Shown: positions 38,501-47,246, counted from the stretch's first letter. The stretch: DNA of 64,000 nt from Luteimonas endophytica (GCF_029887875.1 NZ_JARXRM010000036.1:50810-114809); one strand, 5' to 3'. Notes: generated from the sequence alone by a model not told the origin. Numbers and translations are program-made.

Positions 38501-39356
38501 CATCGGGAACCTCCACTGGTTCCGCCGTATATCCAGGCAACGTGCCTGTCTTGAGATAAAAGGTCGCCGGGAAGTACTCTATACCGAGCCTGCAATTGTT
38601 TCCCGTAATGGCGTTTCCGGTGTTGGTGATGCTCGCAACCGTCACCTCGGAAGCTAAAGTGTGCCACTCCCCATTTGGACCGGGGATGTTTCCGCAGTAG
38701 TTGTTTGGCCTGTAATACACCAATCCCTGGGGGAGCACCATTCCACTGTGCACTCGAAAGCCCCATTGGTTTCCACCAGCCGTATTGCCCCCGTGTTCGC
38801 GCACAGGACGAGTAAGATCGAATGTCCTGTTGATCTTGTTGTTGACACCGGCCGGACGAGGATCGACCGGAGCTGCGGCAGGGTCTATATCGCTGTAATC
38901 CGATCTATCAGCATTCTTCCAGGGTTCGTAGCTGACGCGAGGATCGAAGTACGCGGGATTGAAATCCGGGGATCTCGCGAAGCCGAATACATCCAGGGGT
39001 GGAATACTGTTCTGATAGTTGTTTCGCCCCGGATAGGGAAAAAGCATCAGATACCGGTAGGCATCGCTGTTGACGTTCCCATATCCCCAAGCGACGGAAC
39101 TCGAATTGAAGAAACTGTTGTTGCGCCAGACAAATACTCCATCTCGGGTATTGTTCAACGTCTCCCAGTTCATGGATCCGGAATCGTCGAGCGCCATGAT
39201 GAAGGATGCTGGCACTTGGACCTGAGTATTCAGGGGCGCCTGCGCCAGCACGCCCTGGCCCTGCGCCGCGATCAAACCATAAAGAAAGTACCCGGCGCCC
39301 CCCGCTGCTGCCAGGGTGATTGCGGCAAAGATCGTCTTGATGCGGCGGGAGGGCAT
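35523..39356 (-). CDS. pilY1: PilY1 type IV pilus tip/biogenesis protein
   Basis: A 1277-residue exported protein that caps type IV pili, promotes pilus extension and often mediates adhesion and surface sensing. An N-terminal signal or anchor helix lies at residues 6-31. A von Willebrand A-like part begins with the metal site DDSGS (Asp57, Ser59, Ser61). The C-terminal third is the PilY1 beta-propeller (YMVYVGANAGMLHAFDGGMN, VLVGTAGAGGRSVFALDVSD). It has a calcium-loop segment (DRWGGNDLNSGIRDGFADTV followed by YAADQKGALWKFDL). The start is set at MPSRRIKTIF, 11 bases after the pilX stop. GC is visibly lower than the chromosome around it. Confidence 0.93.
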   Translation of the reverse strand: MPSRRIKTIFAAITLAAAGGAGYFLYGLIAAQGQGVLAQAPLNTQVQVPASFIMALDDSGSMNWETLNNTRDGVFVWRNNSFFNSSSVAWGYGNVNSDAYRYLMLFPYPGRNNYQNSIPPLDVFGFARSPDFNPAYFDPRVSYEPWKNADRSDYSDIDPAAAPVDPRPAGVNNKINRTFDLTRPVREHGGNTAGGNQWGFRVHSGMVLPQGLVYYRPNNYCGNIPGPNGEWHTLASEVTVASITNTGNAITGNNCRLGIEYFPATFYLKTGTLPGYTAEPVEVPDAHGLAAGERLYRYEIKLENYASPELYDEAIQNFANWFTYYRTRRESLVAGLTNALLSVNDMSIGWFRINNRNDVVMRDMGNETAKAALYSDFHRLIANGSTPSRQAVNHLGAQFKRTGDGAPIQLSCQKNAGMLFTDGYINDSGSPNVGGNLDGTRMPTAPFADSVGNTMADIVVPYYLDSLRPDIEANNVPVPESCDVTDPDPRLDCQTNLHMNFYGVTLGTLGHMYGVDYVPNPATPWTVTPDPFSSSPSWHTARVDMNPHAVDEMWHATLNARGEMINATTPAAISAAMRRILAAVASGASPSGTIGLTGARIGDGSLTVVPRYEARNEGTDWFSTLTAQQVSIDPVTREAVFSTAWEASDKLGPGSRNVWFADGAGTRRFNAANVALPDLCDKPGDLYPGIARCSAGEISALGVDIAGVIDYLLAGDSLERERGGTLRDRSTPLGDIVNSTPVISSPTDDYGYRLLGGTIASEYGDYLVKKRSRRYMVYVGANAGMLHAFDGGMNADQEMDAAAGGEERFGYIPATALGHMGNLLFPYDPASQGDQKFTHRYYVDGPITVSDARDSSNNWRTVLVGTAGAGGRSVFALDVSDPAGFNASSRLWEVSDLDLSLAQDVRENIGHVLGKPVVVPVKTVPGGDVRWVAVFGNGYNSASGKAVLFVVDIDSGTPEITMIEATEAGSSIAGTNGLGNVVIVDRWGGNDLNSGIRDGFADTVYAADQKGALWKFDLRAAAPASPVRPLFVTDEYTEGGQNYRQPITGGMTAAVGPRGGVMLYFGTGSFSFHGDPADRSLQSLYAINDVERGPTSQTLSRSHLLGQSVETEDGVRILSVNATVPVSPLGWFIDLPAGERFVGNPRIASGVIFMPTYAPEAETAGCSASGFNWLFGLNARSGTAGLSNVRVGSPDGDSPGQGTAAIQLATGGSAPVRDVAVNVVPRLAPATPDDPTAPGAPPSPAERQCWMAVTVAGLADPLYLPYPCGRQSWRQIE

Positions 39357-39367
39357 GTTTGCGTTCC

Positions 39368-39895
39368 TCAGAGCTTGAAAACGGTATCGACCGCAGCAGC
39401 GGAGGTACGATTCGTACTGGAGTCGACATCGTAGGCGGTGATCTGATAGATGCTGATGGGCGTCACATCGCCGACGGGGCCGACGCCCAACGGGATCGGA
39501 GATTCTCCTACGATGCATTCGTCGATCTTACGAATGTTGCTGACCGGCGCGGTGGTAAGCGCTTGGGCTGCCAACCAGTCCTGAACGTCGAACGGCAGAT
39601 CACAGTTTCGCTCAATGTCGGTCTCGACGACCACCGACGGACAACTCGCCGGGTCGGTGCGGTTGTCGAAGTCCTCGATGTTGCATTCGACATTCCGCGC
39701 AAGCGCTTCCGCGTTCTGGAAGGCAACATTCGTCGCATAGTAGTTTGCCGACATGCGCTCTTGCATGCCCGCAACTTGCAGGGCCACGATGCCGATCATG
39801 GCCAGAAGCACCAGCATGATGAGAGCAACGTAAAGCACCGCGCCACGTTGCCTTTCCATGGAGCTTGGGGTGGGTTGCAGATTTAGTTTGGCCAT
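39368..39895 (-). CDS. pilX: PilX minor pilin-like protein
   Basis: A 175-residue inner-membrane or minor pilin protein. The prepilin-type site and helix are RG-AVLYVALIMLVLLAMIGIVA, without the +5 Glu, as is usual for PilX. It is followed by QVAGMQERMSANYYATNVAF, a PilX hallmark. PilX primes pilus assembly with PilV, PilW, PilE and PilY1. The start MAKLNLQPT at 39895 lies four bases after the pilW stop codon. Four cysteines in the C-terminal part may form disulfides. Confidence 0.88.
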   Translation of the reverse strand: MAKLNLQPTPSSMERQRGAVLYVALIMLVLLAMIGIVALQVAGMQERMSANYYATNVAFQNAEALARNVECNIEDFDNRTDPASCPSVVVETDIERNCDLPFDVQDWLAAQALTTAPVSNIRKIDECIVGESPIPLGVGPVGDVTPISIYQITAYDVDSSTNRTSAAAVDTVFKL

Positions 39896-39899
39896 GGCC

Positions 39900-41090
39900 T
39901 CAGTTCCCGAACAGCCTATTGCGCAGAGCAACGGTGGATTCATAACCCGAACGGTAGCGGGTGTCGTTGGTCGCAGCAGGCTGGTACTCCACGCCAGCGA
40001 TCCTGATGTAGTTGTCCGCGCTGGCGATCTCAGCTGCGGCCGCTGGGGCCGGGCTGCGTGCAAGTATGCCCACCTGGACCAGCCCGACCCGCCGCCATTC
40101 ATTCGCGATCGCCTCATTGGTGCCCGCGCCAGCAAGCAGCGCGGCTGCTGTCCCTTGCTCGGTGATGTTTCCGACCGGCGGGGTGTCCGCAGTTAGCGTT
40201 GGCACATCGTCCTGCCCGTAGAGCAGCTGCAGACTTTCGATCCCCTCGACCAGCTCTTCCCTGTCGTCCAAGGGATAGGCGCCGGTGTGATCGGCCCGCG
40301 CTCGAAACAGTGCCGGTTCTCCTGATGTTCCCCGGCCAACGTAGTACACCAGGGAGTTGGCACGGTAGATCCTTGTCTGCGATCCGGGCTGGGAGCCGTA
40401 CGCGTCGACAAGATGCGTAGTAGGAACGGCGGCCGCGACAGTTATCGCACCTGCTCCACCATTCGCATGAAACACTGTGGAGTGGGTGCAATCGGCAATT
40501 CCAAATAAAGTTGGATTGGCAACGCCCTCATCGGTCAAAGCGCCCCAACTTCCAACGGGCATGTTCACCGTTTCACTTCCGGGCGCACCAGAAATGTCGC
40601 TAATTGGAGCGCTAAGATTTCCTAGATAGCGGAGCACGATGATGTCGCTGCCAGGAAGCGGGTTCAGCGCCGCAAGCTCCCCCGGCACCGCGGGTGTCCA
40701 GTTGGCCGCTGGACTTCCGATCACCACCGTTGCATTAGGACCGGTTCCGGTGGCCTCGTAACCCTGAATGGAGATCTGGAAGTTCAGAGGATGCGTGACC
40801 GAGGGCGCAGCCACATGCACTGAAGGATCGCCCTCCTCTTTGACCCAGTGGGCCTGATCATTGACGCAACCAAAGTGGCCCGCCATCCGGATATCGCGCT
40901 GGAGAAAATCCATCGCGAAGCGGGCGTTTTCCTGGGTACGCGCCATTCCCTCGGAGAGCTGATAGGCGGTACGGGAGGCGGCGAAGACCTGAACCAGCCC
41001 CAACACCAACACGGTACCGATCGCCAGCGCGATCATTATCTCGATCAGCGACAGGCCCTGGATACTGCGATGCCGACTGTAAGTGCTCAT
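39900..41090 (-). CDS. pilW: PilW minor pilin-like assembly protein
   Basis: A 396-residue protein with a type III prepilin leader ending QG-LSLIEIMIALAIGTVLVLG. The conserved PilW segment RFAMDFLQRDIRMAGHFGCV follows. It acts in the minor pilin complex that initiates type IV pilus assembly. The start at 41090 overlaps the pilV stop by four bases (ATGA), and an internal start is less likely because the leader would be lost. The large C-terminal part is variable in this family. Lower GC than flanking genes. Confidence 0.9.
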   Translation of the reverse strand: MSTYSRHRSIQGLSLIEIMIALAIGTVLVLGLVQVFAASRTAYQLSEGMARTQENARFAMDFLQRDIRMAGHFGCVNDQAHWVKEEGDPSVHVAAPSVTHPLNFQISIQGYEATGTGPNATVVIGSPAANWTPAVPGELAALNPLPGSDIIVLRYLGNLSAPISDISGAPGSETVNMPVGSWGALTDEGVANPTLFGIADCTHSTVFHANGGAGAITVAAAVPTTHLVDAYGSQPGSQTRIYRANSLVYYVGRGTSGEPALFRARADHTGAYPLDDREELVEGIESLQLLYGQDDVPTLTADTPPVGNITEQGTAAALLAGAGTNEAIANEWRRVGLVQVGILARSPAPAAAAEIASADNYIRIAGVEYQPAATNDTRYRSGYESTVALRNRLFGN

Positions 41091-41569
41091 AGACGTGTCG
41101 TCAGTTCGAAGGTGGTGTCGGGGCTGGCGGGATTCCATCGCTGATCTCCCCAACTGACCGCCACCGTGACCAGGCCAGCCGCGTAGGTCACCCGGGCTCC
41201 GGCACTCTCGCCCAGCGTGCGAAACACTTGACATTGCCACCGCTCGATACTGTCCTCTATCGCCACAGTACCCACGGTCCGCTCCTCGCAGTCCGCGCTG
41301 GTCACTTCTCCCGCATCAAAGTCCGCACCAGCCTCGCCCGCGTACCAGGCAGCGGCAAACCGGTTCGCACGCATCTGGTCGAGCAGGTCGTAGGTCAGAT
41401 TGGTCGCCTGAGTCCGTTGATTCGCGCTTTGCGTATAACGGAGATTCATGGTTTGAAGCAGGGCGAAACCTAGCAGACCCAGAGCGAGAACCAGCAGTGC
41501 GACCATCACCTCGATCATGCTGAAACCCGCCGTCCGACCAGCAAGACTACGGCCCGAACGCCTGTTCAT
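41087..41569 (-). CDS. pilV: PilV minor pilin
   Basis: A 160-residue prepilin. The cleavage site and helix are AG-FSMIEVMVALLVLALGLLGF. QTMNLRYTQSANQRTQATNL follows, typical of PilV. It is part of the fimT-pilV-pilW-pilX-pilY1-pilE operon, with four-base overlaps at both ends. It takes part in priming pilus assembly at the inner membrane. Two cysteines (SADCEER, RWQCQVF) could form the usual disulfide. Confidence 0.9.
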   Translation of the reverse strand: MNRRSGRSLAGRTAGFSMIEVMVALLVLALGLLGFALLQTMNLRYTQSANQRTQATNLTYDLLDQMRANRFAAAWYAGEAGADFDAGEVTSADCEERTVGTVAIEDSIERWQCQVFRTLGESAGARVTYAAGLVTVAVSWGDQRWNPASPDTTFELTTRL

Positions 41570-42090
41570 GAGCAGCTGCTCCTCCGCATTCTGGTTTGTC
41601 CTGTTGGGGTCAGGCTGACCTGCCTAACCAGTTCTTGACCGGTCGGGCAGCCATCGGGTTGCAGCGCGAACTGACGTTGGCTGCCTATCGGACGACCTCG
41701 TCGGTCGAACCGGATGACATTCTTCACGGCCTCCGTCGTCTCCATGTCCACCTCGAGCTTGGTCATCGCTTGAACATGACGCAGGACGCGATCATCCGGC
41801 GAAGTCAGCAAACCGTCACCATTGACGTCTATCCAGACGATCCAGCCGCCATTCCAGGAGCCCACGCTGCAGGTGGCCCCATCCGCACTAGTGCAGATCG
41901 CCGCGCCGCCGGGACTACGGATAGCCTCCGAACGGGCGAGCGCCAAGGACGCCATGAGCTCATTGGTCCCGGTAGCGACCCGGTTGGAGCGCAGTGAACC
42001 CTGGAAGCTCGGTAGGCCGATCGCGGCCAAAATGGCAACGATGGCGACCGTCACCATCAACTCGACCAGCGTGAACCCCCGTTGGCGCAT
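41566..42090 (-). CDS. fimT: FimT/GspH-family minor pilin, first gene of the pilin operon
   Basis: A 174-residue prepilin with a very short leader MRQRG, then FTLVELMVTVAIVAILAAIG and the GspH/FimT body (LALARSEAIRSPGGAAICTS, GGWIVWIDVNGDG). A GAGAGG five bases before the ATG sets the start. The protein ends in a Cys-containing tail (MRRSSCS). FimT homologues in gammaproteobacteria can bind DNA during natural transformation, so a role in uptake is possible. It heads the minor pilin operon, and the promoter should lie in 42091-42275, where no gene is seen. Confidence 0.88.
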   Translation of the reverse strand: MRQRGFTLVELMVTVAIVAILAAIGLPSFQGSLRSNRVATGTNELMASLALARSEAIRSPGGAAICTSADGATCSVGSWNGGWIVWIDVNGDGLLTSPDDRVLRHVQAMTKLEVDMETTEAVKNVIRFDRRGRPIGSQRQFALQPDGCPTGQELVRQVSLTPTGQTRMRRSSCS

Positions 42091-42275
42091 CCGATCCTCT
42101 CCCCTGCCCGCGTGGACGGGCGCGCAGGTAGCCTAATCGGCGCCAGCGCGGTTGCAACCTCGCCGGGGACAGGCGGTCGTCTGGCCCGACGAGCGCAATC
42201 GCGACGCCGCGGGCGTGATCGTGGTCGCGGGCGGAGCGGGCGCCCGCACGGTTCCGCGCGCGGCCGGACCGGTCT

Positions 42276-43664
42276 TCAGGCCCGCACTTCGTAGCAGGGC
42301 CGGTACTGGCCGGAGATCTTCATCCTGCGCTGCTGCACGAAGGCGCGAAGCAGCGCGTCCAGCGCTTCCATCATGTCGGTATCGCCGTGGATCTGGAACG
42401 GGCCGAACTCCTCGACCCGGCGCATCCCCTCTTCCTTGACGTTGCCGGCGACGATGCCGGAGAACGCGCGGCGCAGGTCGGCGGCCAGTTCGTGCGGCTT
42501 GCGGCCGTGGTGCAGGTCGAGCGCCGCCATCGCCTCGTGGGTGGGCACGAACGGCTGCTGGAACTCCAGCGGCACGTGCAGCGACCAGTTGAAGAAGAAC
42601 GCGTCCTGCTGGGCCAGGCGGTGCTCCCGCACCCGCTCGACGCCTTCGGCCATGCGCCGGGCCACCCTGTCCGGCTCGGCGATGATGATCTCGTAGCGGG
42701 AGGTGGCGGCCTCGCCCAGGGTCAGGCGCAGGAACCGGTCGATCTGCTCGAAGTACGGCGCCGAGGCGGTGGGGCCGGTCAGGATCAGCGGGAACGGCAG
42801 CGCGGCGTTCTCCTCGCGCAGCAGCAGCCCGAGCAGGTACAGGATCTCCTCGGCGGTGCCCACGCCGCCCGGGAACACGATGATGCCGTGGCCGATCCGC
42901 ACGAACGCCTCGAGCCGCTTCTCGATGTCCGGCATGATCACCAGGTGGTTGACGATCGGGTTCGGCGACTCGGCGGCGATGATGCCGGGCTCGGTGACGC
43001 CGATGTAGCGCGAACGGTCCAGGCGCTGCTTGGCGTGGGCCACGGCCGCGCCCTTCATCGGCCCCTTCATCGCGCCCGGGCCGCAGCCGGTGCAGATGTC
43101 CAGGGCGCGCAGGCCGAGCTCGTAGCCGACCAGTTTGGTGTAGTCGTACTCGTCGCGGTTGATCGAGTGCCCGCCCCAGCACACCACCAGGTTGGGATCG
43201 CCCGGGCGCAGGATGCGGGCGTTGCGCAGCAGCCCGAACACCGCATCGGTGATGCCGGCGGAGGACTCCAGGTCGACCGCGTACTCGGGGCCCAGCTCGA
43301 TCGCCATGTAGGCCAAGTCACGGACCACCGCGAACAGCAGCTCGGCGACGCCGGCGATGATCCGGCCGTCGACGAACGCCATCGCCGGCGCGTTGGCCAG
43401 CTCGATGCGGATGCCGCGGTCGCGTTGCACCACCTGGATGTCGAAGTCCGAGTACAGTTCCTGCGCCGCGCGCGGGTCGTCCGAGGCGCTGCCGCTGGTG
43501 AGCACCGCCAGCGCGCAACGGCGCAGCAGGTCGTGCATGCCGCCGTGGGTGGCGTCCTTGAGGCGGGCCACTTCCTCGCGCGAGAGCACGTCCAGCCCGC
43601 CGCGCGGGTAGATCCGCGCGTTCACCACCGGCATCGCCCTCGATGCCCTGCTCGTTTCCGTCAT
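42276..43664 (-). CDS. ppnN: Pyrimidine/purine nucleotide 5'-monophosphate nucleosidase
   Basis: A 462-residue PpnN/YgdH enzyme that hydrolyses nucleoside monophosphates to base and ribose 5-phosphate, a purine-salvage step controlled by (p)ppGpp in E. coli. The LOG-type core is present: GGHSINRDEYDYTKLVGYEL, CTGCGPGAMKGPMKGAAVAH and IVFPGGVGTAEEILYLLGLL. The flanking N- and C-terminal regulatory domains are also present (RCALAVLTSGSASDDPRAAQ; QQPFVPTHEAMAALDLHHGR). An alternative start ten codons later (MPVVNAR) is possible. It is transcribed alone; an intrinsic terminator of the upstream receptor gene separates them. Confidence 0.93.
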   Translation of the reverse strand: MTETSRASRAMPVVNARIYPRGGLDVLSREEVARLKDATHGGMHDLLRRCALAVLTSGSASDDPRAAQELYSDFDIQVVQRDRGIRIELANAPAMAFVDGRIIAGVAELLFAVVRDLAYMAIELGPEYAVDLESSAGITDAVFGLLRNARILRPGDPNLVVCWGGHSINRDEYDYTKLVGYELGLRALDICTGCGPGAMKGPMKGAAVAHAKQRLDRSRYIGVTEPGIIAAESPNPIVNHLVIMPDIEKRLEAFVRIGHGIIVFPGGVGTAEEILYLLGLLLREENAALPFPLILTGPTASAPYFEQIDRFLRLTLGEAATSRYEIIIAEPDRVARRMAEGVERVREHRLAQQDAFFFNWSLHVPLEFQQPFVPTHEAMAALDLHHGRKPHELAADLRRAFSGIVAGNVKEEGMRRVEEFGPFQIHGDTDMMEALDALLRAFVQQRRMKISGQYRPCYEVRA

Positions 43665-43722
43665 GTCCGTGGTCGTTTCCGGTCGGGGGCGGCACTGTAG
43701 CGCAGCGCCGGGCGGAAAAGGA

Positions 43723-43748
43723 AACGGCCGGGGCGGGCCCCGGCCGTT
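43723..43748 (-). terminator. Terminator downstream of the Oar-type receptor
   Basis: A perfect 11-pair stem (AACGGCCGGGG, loop of four, CCCCGGCCGTT). On the minus strand it is followed by TCCTTTTCC. It lies 28 bases after the receptor stop codon and isolates it from ppnN. Confidence 0.8.
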
Positions 43749-43776
43749 CCTGTCCCGCGGTACGAACCCTGGCGGA

Positions 43777-46700
43777 TCAGAACTTGTAGCGGAAGCCCAG
43801 CTGCAGGGCCCAGCGCGACTGCCCGGTGTTGTCGTACAGCCGCTCGCTGAAGACGCCGTCCGGATCGAAGTCGTAGATGTACTGGCCGTCCTCGTTGATG
43901 CCGTTCATGCGCGCCACCCGGCGCCCGAACGGGAAGCCGATCTCGTTGATCTGGCCCCAGTCCTTGTCGATCAGATTGCCGACGTTGAGGATGTCCAGCC
44001 ACAGCTCCGACTTGTGCCCGTCGAAGAACCCGGGCAGCTCCTGGCTGATGCGGATGTCGAAGTTGTTGACCCACGACGAACGCTCGCTGTTGCGCTCGAC
44101 CACGCCGCCCTGCTGCGCCATGAGCTCCGGATGCTGGCTCAGCCAGTCGAAGAACGCACGCTCCATCTCCGCACCGCCGGTGAACTCCACGTCGCCGAAG
44201 CCATCCGGCACGTAGAACAGATCGTTGGTCTCGCCGTCGCCGTTGGCGTCGTTGAGGTAGGTCCAGCTGTACGGGCGGCCGGTGCGACCCTCGTACACGA
44301 CCGTGGCGGTGGTGCGGTAGTCGCCAAAGAACGCCCGCTGCCAGGTGAGGGCCGCGGTGAAGCGGTCGCTGATCTCGTAGTTGGAGGTGTCGGCGGTGGG
44401 CACGTTGGGGTTGAAGATCGCGCGACCGTCCCAGTTCGAATGGGCCTGCGACGAGGTCAGCGGGTTGACCTCCTCCGCGCTGGTCTTGGTGTACGCCGCC
44501 ATCCACGACCAGTTCTCGGTCATCGGCTTGGTCAGGCTCAGCGTCAGCTGCTGGCTGCCGCCCTTGTTGGTCGGGCGCAGGTAGATGACGTTGTCGTTGC
44601 CAAGGCCGGTGATGTTGGACAGACCGTCGGGCAACTGGCCCGCCGCTTCCAGCTCGGCGACGGCCTGCTCGATCGCCACGTCCCGGTTGCAGCGCGGGCT
44701 GCTGGCGGTCGCGGGGGTGCAGTAGTAGATCAGCCGGCCATCGGGCCCGACCGCGGTCGGATCGCCCAGGCCGAGGATCTCATAGTGCAGCGCGGTCTCC
44801 ACCTTGGTCAGCAGCAGTTCGGCCGAGGCGACGATTCCGTACCAGGGCAGTTCGTGATCGAAGGCCAGGTTGGCTTTCCACGACGACGGCTGCTCCATGT
44901 CGGGATCCATCAGCGCAACCACCATCTGCTGGTCGCTGTCCGGCGCCGGCTGGCCGTTCGGATCCATGGTGATCGGGTACTGCGCCCACAGCTCCTCGCG
45001 GGTGAGCGTATTGCCCGGATCGTCGATATCGATGCCGTAGATCTGCGGGGTATACCCTGAGTTCTGGAACGAGTTGCTGATCCAGACGTTGGCCGCCGCG
45101 CCCTGGAACAGGCCCACGCCACCGCGCAGCTGGGTCGGGCGTTCGCTGTCGAAGGTGTAGTTGAAGCCGAAGCGTGGCTGCCAGAGCTCGTTGCCGTCGA
45201 TGGTGGCGGTGTTGTCGAGTCCGTAGGCCTGCTGGACGATCGGGTTGTACAGCGGCACGTCGTCGATCTTCGGAATGTCGACGCGCAGGCCGAAGTTCAG
45301 GGTCAGGTTGTAGGTCGGCGCCCAGGTGTCCTGCACGAACAGGCCGAGGTTCTCCTGCTCGTAGTTGGCGGCGATGCTGTCGAACGACTCGCCGGGCTGC
45401 GGCCTGCGCGAGCTGTAGCTGGCGTATTCGCCGCGGCGGAAATGATCGAGGCTGGCGAACGAATAGCTGCCGAACAGGTCGCGGCCGAACAGGTTGAAGA
45501 TCTCGTTGCGTTCCCAGTCGAAGCCGGCCTTCAGCGTATGGTCGCCGAAGTAGAAGATGCCGGCACCGTAGGCGGACAGCTGCTCGGTCTCGACCCGGTT
45601 GATGTGGGTGAACTGCTCGGTGCCGAAGTTGAGGAACGGGCCATCGCCCGGCAGGTCGGGATCGGCCGGATCGGCGGGTCCGAGATTGACTTCGATCTGC
45701 GGGAGCGGATCGCCGAGCGGATTGCGCACCGCGAGATAGTCGCGGGTCGACAGCTTGAACTCGGTCGAGAACGTGTCGGTCCAGTCGCTGAACACCTGGG
45801 CGACCAGGCTCTCGAACGACTTCTCGTGCGAGTACCAGTAGCTGTTCAGCGAGATTTCGTCGTTGTCCAGGCCCGGCAGGTTGGCGTCGCTCTGCTCCAG
45901 CTTGCTGTAGCGAAGCGAGGCGCGGTGGTTGTCGCCGATGTTCCAGTCGATCTTGGCGGCGTACTCCTCGACGTCGGTGGTCAGGCCTTCTGGCACCGAG
46001 TACCCGCCGATATCCACGCCGTACACGTCACGGGCGATCTGCTGCGCCTCGGCGATGTCCTCGTTGGTCACGCCCTCGACGATGTTGGATGCGGACGAGC
46101 CCTCCGGACCGAACGAGGGGCCGGGCGCAGAGCGGGTGAACTTCTCGTAGTTGACGAAGAAGAACAGCTTGTCCTTGATGATCGGCCCGCCGAACGTGGC
46201 GCCGTAGGTCTCCTCGTCGATGAAGCCGCCGAACGGCGAGCCGTCCTCGTTGTCGCGCACCCAGTCCTGGTCGCGATAGACGTAATAGGCCGAGCCGGAG
46301 AACTCGTTGGTACCCGACTTGGTCACCGCATTCACCACCGCGCCGGTGCCGCCGGTGATGGAAGCGTCGTAGTTGGACAGGTCGATGTCGATCGCTTCGA
46401 TCGCGTCCATCGAGACCGGCTGGCGCAGCGTCGGCAGGTTGTTGGCTTCCAGGCCGAACGGGTCGTTGGTGCGGACGCCGTCGATCAGGATCACGTTGTA
46501 GCGGGTGTTCTGGCCGGCGGCGGAGATCTCGCCGCGGCCCTTGTCGGTCTGGGCGATGCGCGGATCCATGCGCATGTAGTCCTGGATGTTGCGCTGGATC
46601 GACGGCAGCGCCTCGATCTGCTGCAGGCTCAGGCTGGTGCCGGTGCCCATCTTGGTGGCGCTGAAGATCTCGGAGCCGCCGGCGTAGCCGATCGCCTGCA

Positions 46701-47070
46701 CCGACTCGAGGGTGGCGATGTCGCCGCTCAGCTGCGAGTTGATCTGGGTGGTCTGGTTGAGGGCGAGGTAGACGTCGTCCTCGGTGTCCGTCCCGGCGCC
46801 GGCCTTGTTGATGGTGATGGTGTACGGACCGCCGACACGCAGGCCGCGGGCGTTGTAGCGGCCGTTCGCGTCCGTGGTGGTGCGGTTCACCGTGCCCGAT
46901 TCTGTATGGACGATCGTGACCTCCGCGCCCGCGACCGGCTGGCCGTCGGCGCCGACGACCTGGCCGCCGACACCGGCGGAGGTGCTCTGCGAGAACGCCG
47001 GCGCTGCGGCGAGCGCGACGATCAGACCGAGCGAGAGCCTGGAGAGTCGGACGCGGTGCTTGTGAGTCAT
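43777..47070 (-). CDS. Oar-type TonB-dependent receptor with carboxypeptidase-regulatory-like N-terminus
   Basis: A 1097-residue outer-membrane protein. After a signal peptide (RLSLGLIVALAAAPAFSQ) there is a carboxypeptidase-D regulatory-like beta domain (GVGGQVVGADGQPVAGAEVT to YTITINKAGAG). The plug (NTRYNVILIDGVRTNDPFGL, TGGTGAVVNAVTKSGTNEFS) and a large barrel ending FRYKF follow, as in Oar/OmpA-related TonB receptors. These export or import large substrates such as proteases or polymers. The start MTHKHRVRLS is preferred over an ATG 48 bases upstream. A near-perfect Pho box upstream (47229-47246) suggests induction by phosphate starvation. It is monocistronic, with a strong terminator. 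Confidence 0.92.
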   Translation of the reverse strand: MTHKHRVRLSRLSLGLIVALAAAPAFSQSTSAGVGGQVVGADGQPVAGAEVTIVHTESGTVNRTTTDANGRYNARGLRVGGPYTITINKAGAGTDTEDDVYLALNQTTQINSQLSGDIATLESVQAIGYAGGSEIFSATKMGTGTSLSLQQIEALPSIQRNIQDYMRMDPRIAQTDKGRGEISAAGQNTRYNVILIDGVRTNDPFGLEANNLPTLRQPVSMDAIEAIDIDLSNYDASITGGTGAVVNAVTKSGTNEFSGSAYYVYRDQDWVRDNEDGSPFGGFIDEETYGATFGGPIIKDKLFFFVNYEKFTRSAPGPSFGPEGSSASNIVEGVTNEDIAEAQQIARDVYGVDIGGYSVPEGLTTDVEEYAAKIDWNIGDNHRASLRYSKLEQSDANLPGLDNDEISLNSYWYSHEKSFESLVAQVFSDWTDTFSTEFKLSTRDYLAVRNPLGDPLPQIEVNLGPADPADPDLPGDGPFLNFGTEQFTHINRVETEQLSAYGAGIFYFGDHTLKAGFDWERNEIFNLFGRDLFGSYSFASLDHFRRGEYASYSSRRPQPGESFDSIAANYEQENLGLFVQDTWAPTYNLTLNFGLRVDIPKIDDVPLYNPIVQQAYGLDNTATIDGNELWQPRFGFNYTFDSERPTQLRGGVGLFQGAAANVWISNSFQNSGYTPQIYGIDIDDPGNTLTREELWAQYPITMDPNGQPAPDSDQQMVVALMDPDMEQPSSWKANLAFDHELPWYGIVASAELLLTKVETALHYEILGLGDPTAVGPDGRLIYYCTPATASSPRCNRDVAIEQAVAELEAAGQLPDGLSNITGLGNDNVIYLRPTNKGGSQQLTLSLTKPMTENWSWMAAYTKTSAEEVNPLTSSQAHSNWDGRAIFNPNVPTADTSNYEISDRFTAALTWQRAFFGDYRTTATVVYEGRTGRPYSWTYLNDANGDGETNDLFYVPDGFGDVEFTGGAEMERAFFDWLSQHPELMAQQGGVVERNSERSSWVNNFDIRISQELPGFFDGHKSELWLDILNVGNLIDKDWGQINEIGFPFGRRVARMNGINEDGQYIYDFDPDGVFSERLYDNTGQSRWALQLGFRYKF

Positions 47071-47228
47071 TGTCGATAGCCTCGATGCGTGGGTGATGAC
47101 CACGCGTGACGTGCGCATGGTCGTTTTTCGGAATGCGAAAGGTGTGGTGCGAAGGTGTCTAGGAGCCCCGGCCGGGCGCGAACAGGTGCGCTGCGGTTAA
47201 CAACAGATTAACACGATAGCCGTCACGG

Positions 47229-47246
47229 ATGACAGAGAAATGACAG
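47229..47246 (-). promoter_or_regulatory. Pho box (PhoB-binding site) upstream of the Oar-type receptor
   Basis: On the minus strand CTGTCAT-TTCT-CTGTCAT is a direct repeat with 11-base period, matching the PhoB consensus CTGTCAT-N4-CTGTCAT exactly in both heptamers. Ten bases further on is TATCGT, a reasonable -10 element. It lies about 160 bases before the receptor start codon. PhoB control is inferred from the motif. Confidence 0.8.

Noticed and set aside
34687..42275. Pilin region considered as an integrative island at tRNA-Asn
   Set aside because: No integrase and no duplicated tRNA 3' end within the window; minor pilin operons are usually chromosomal core or exchanged by recombination.
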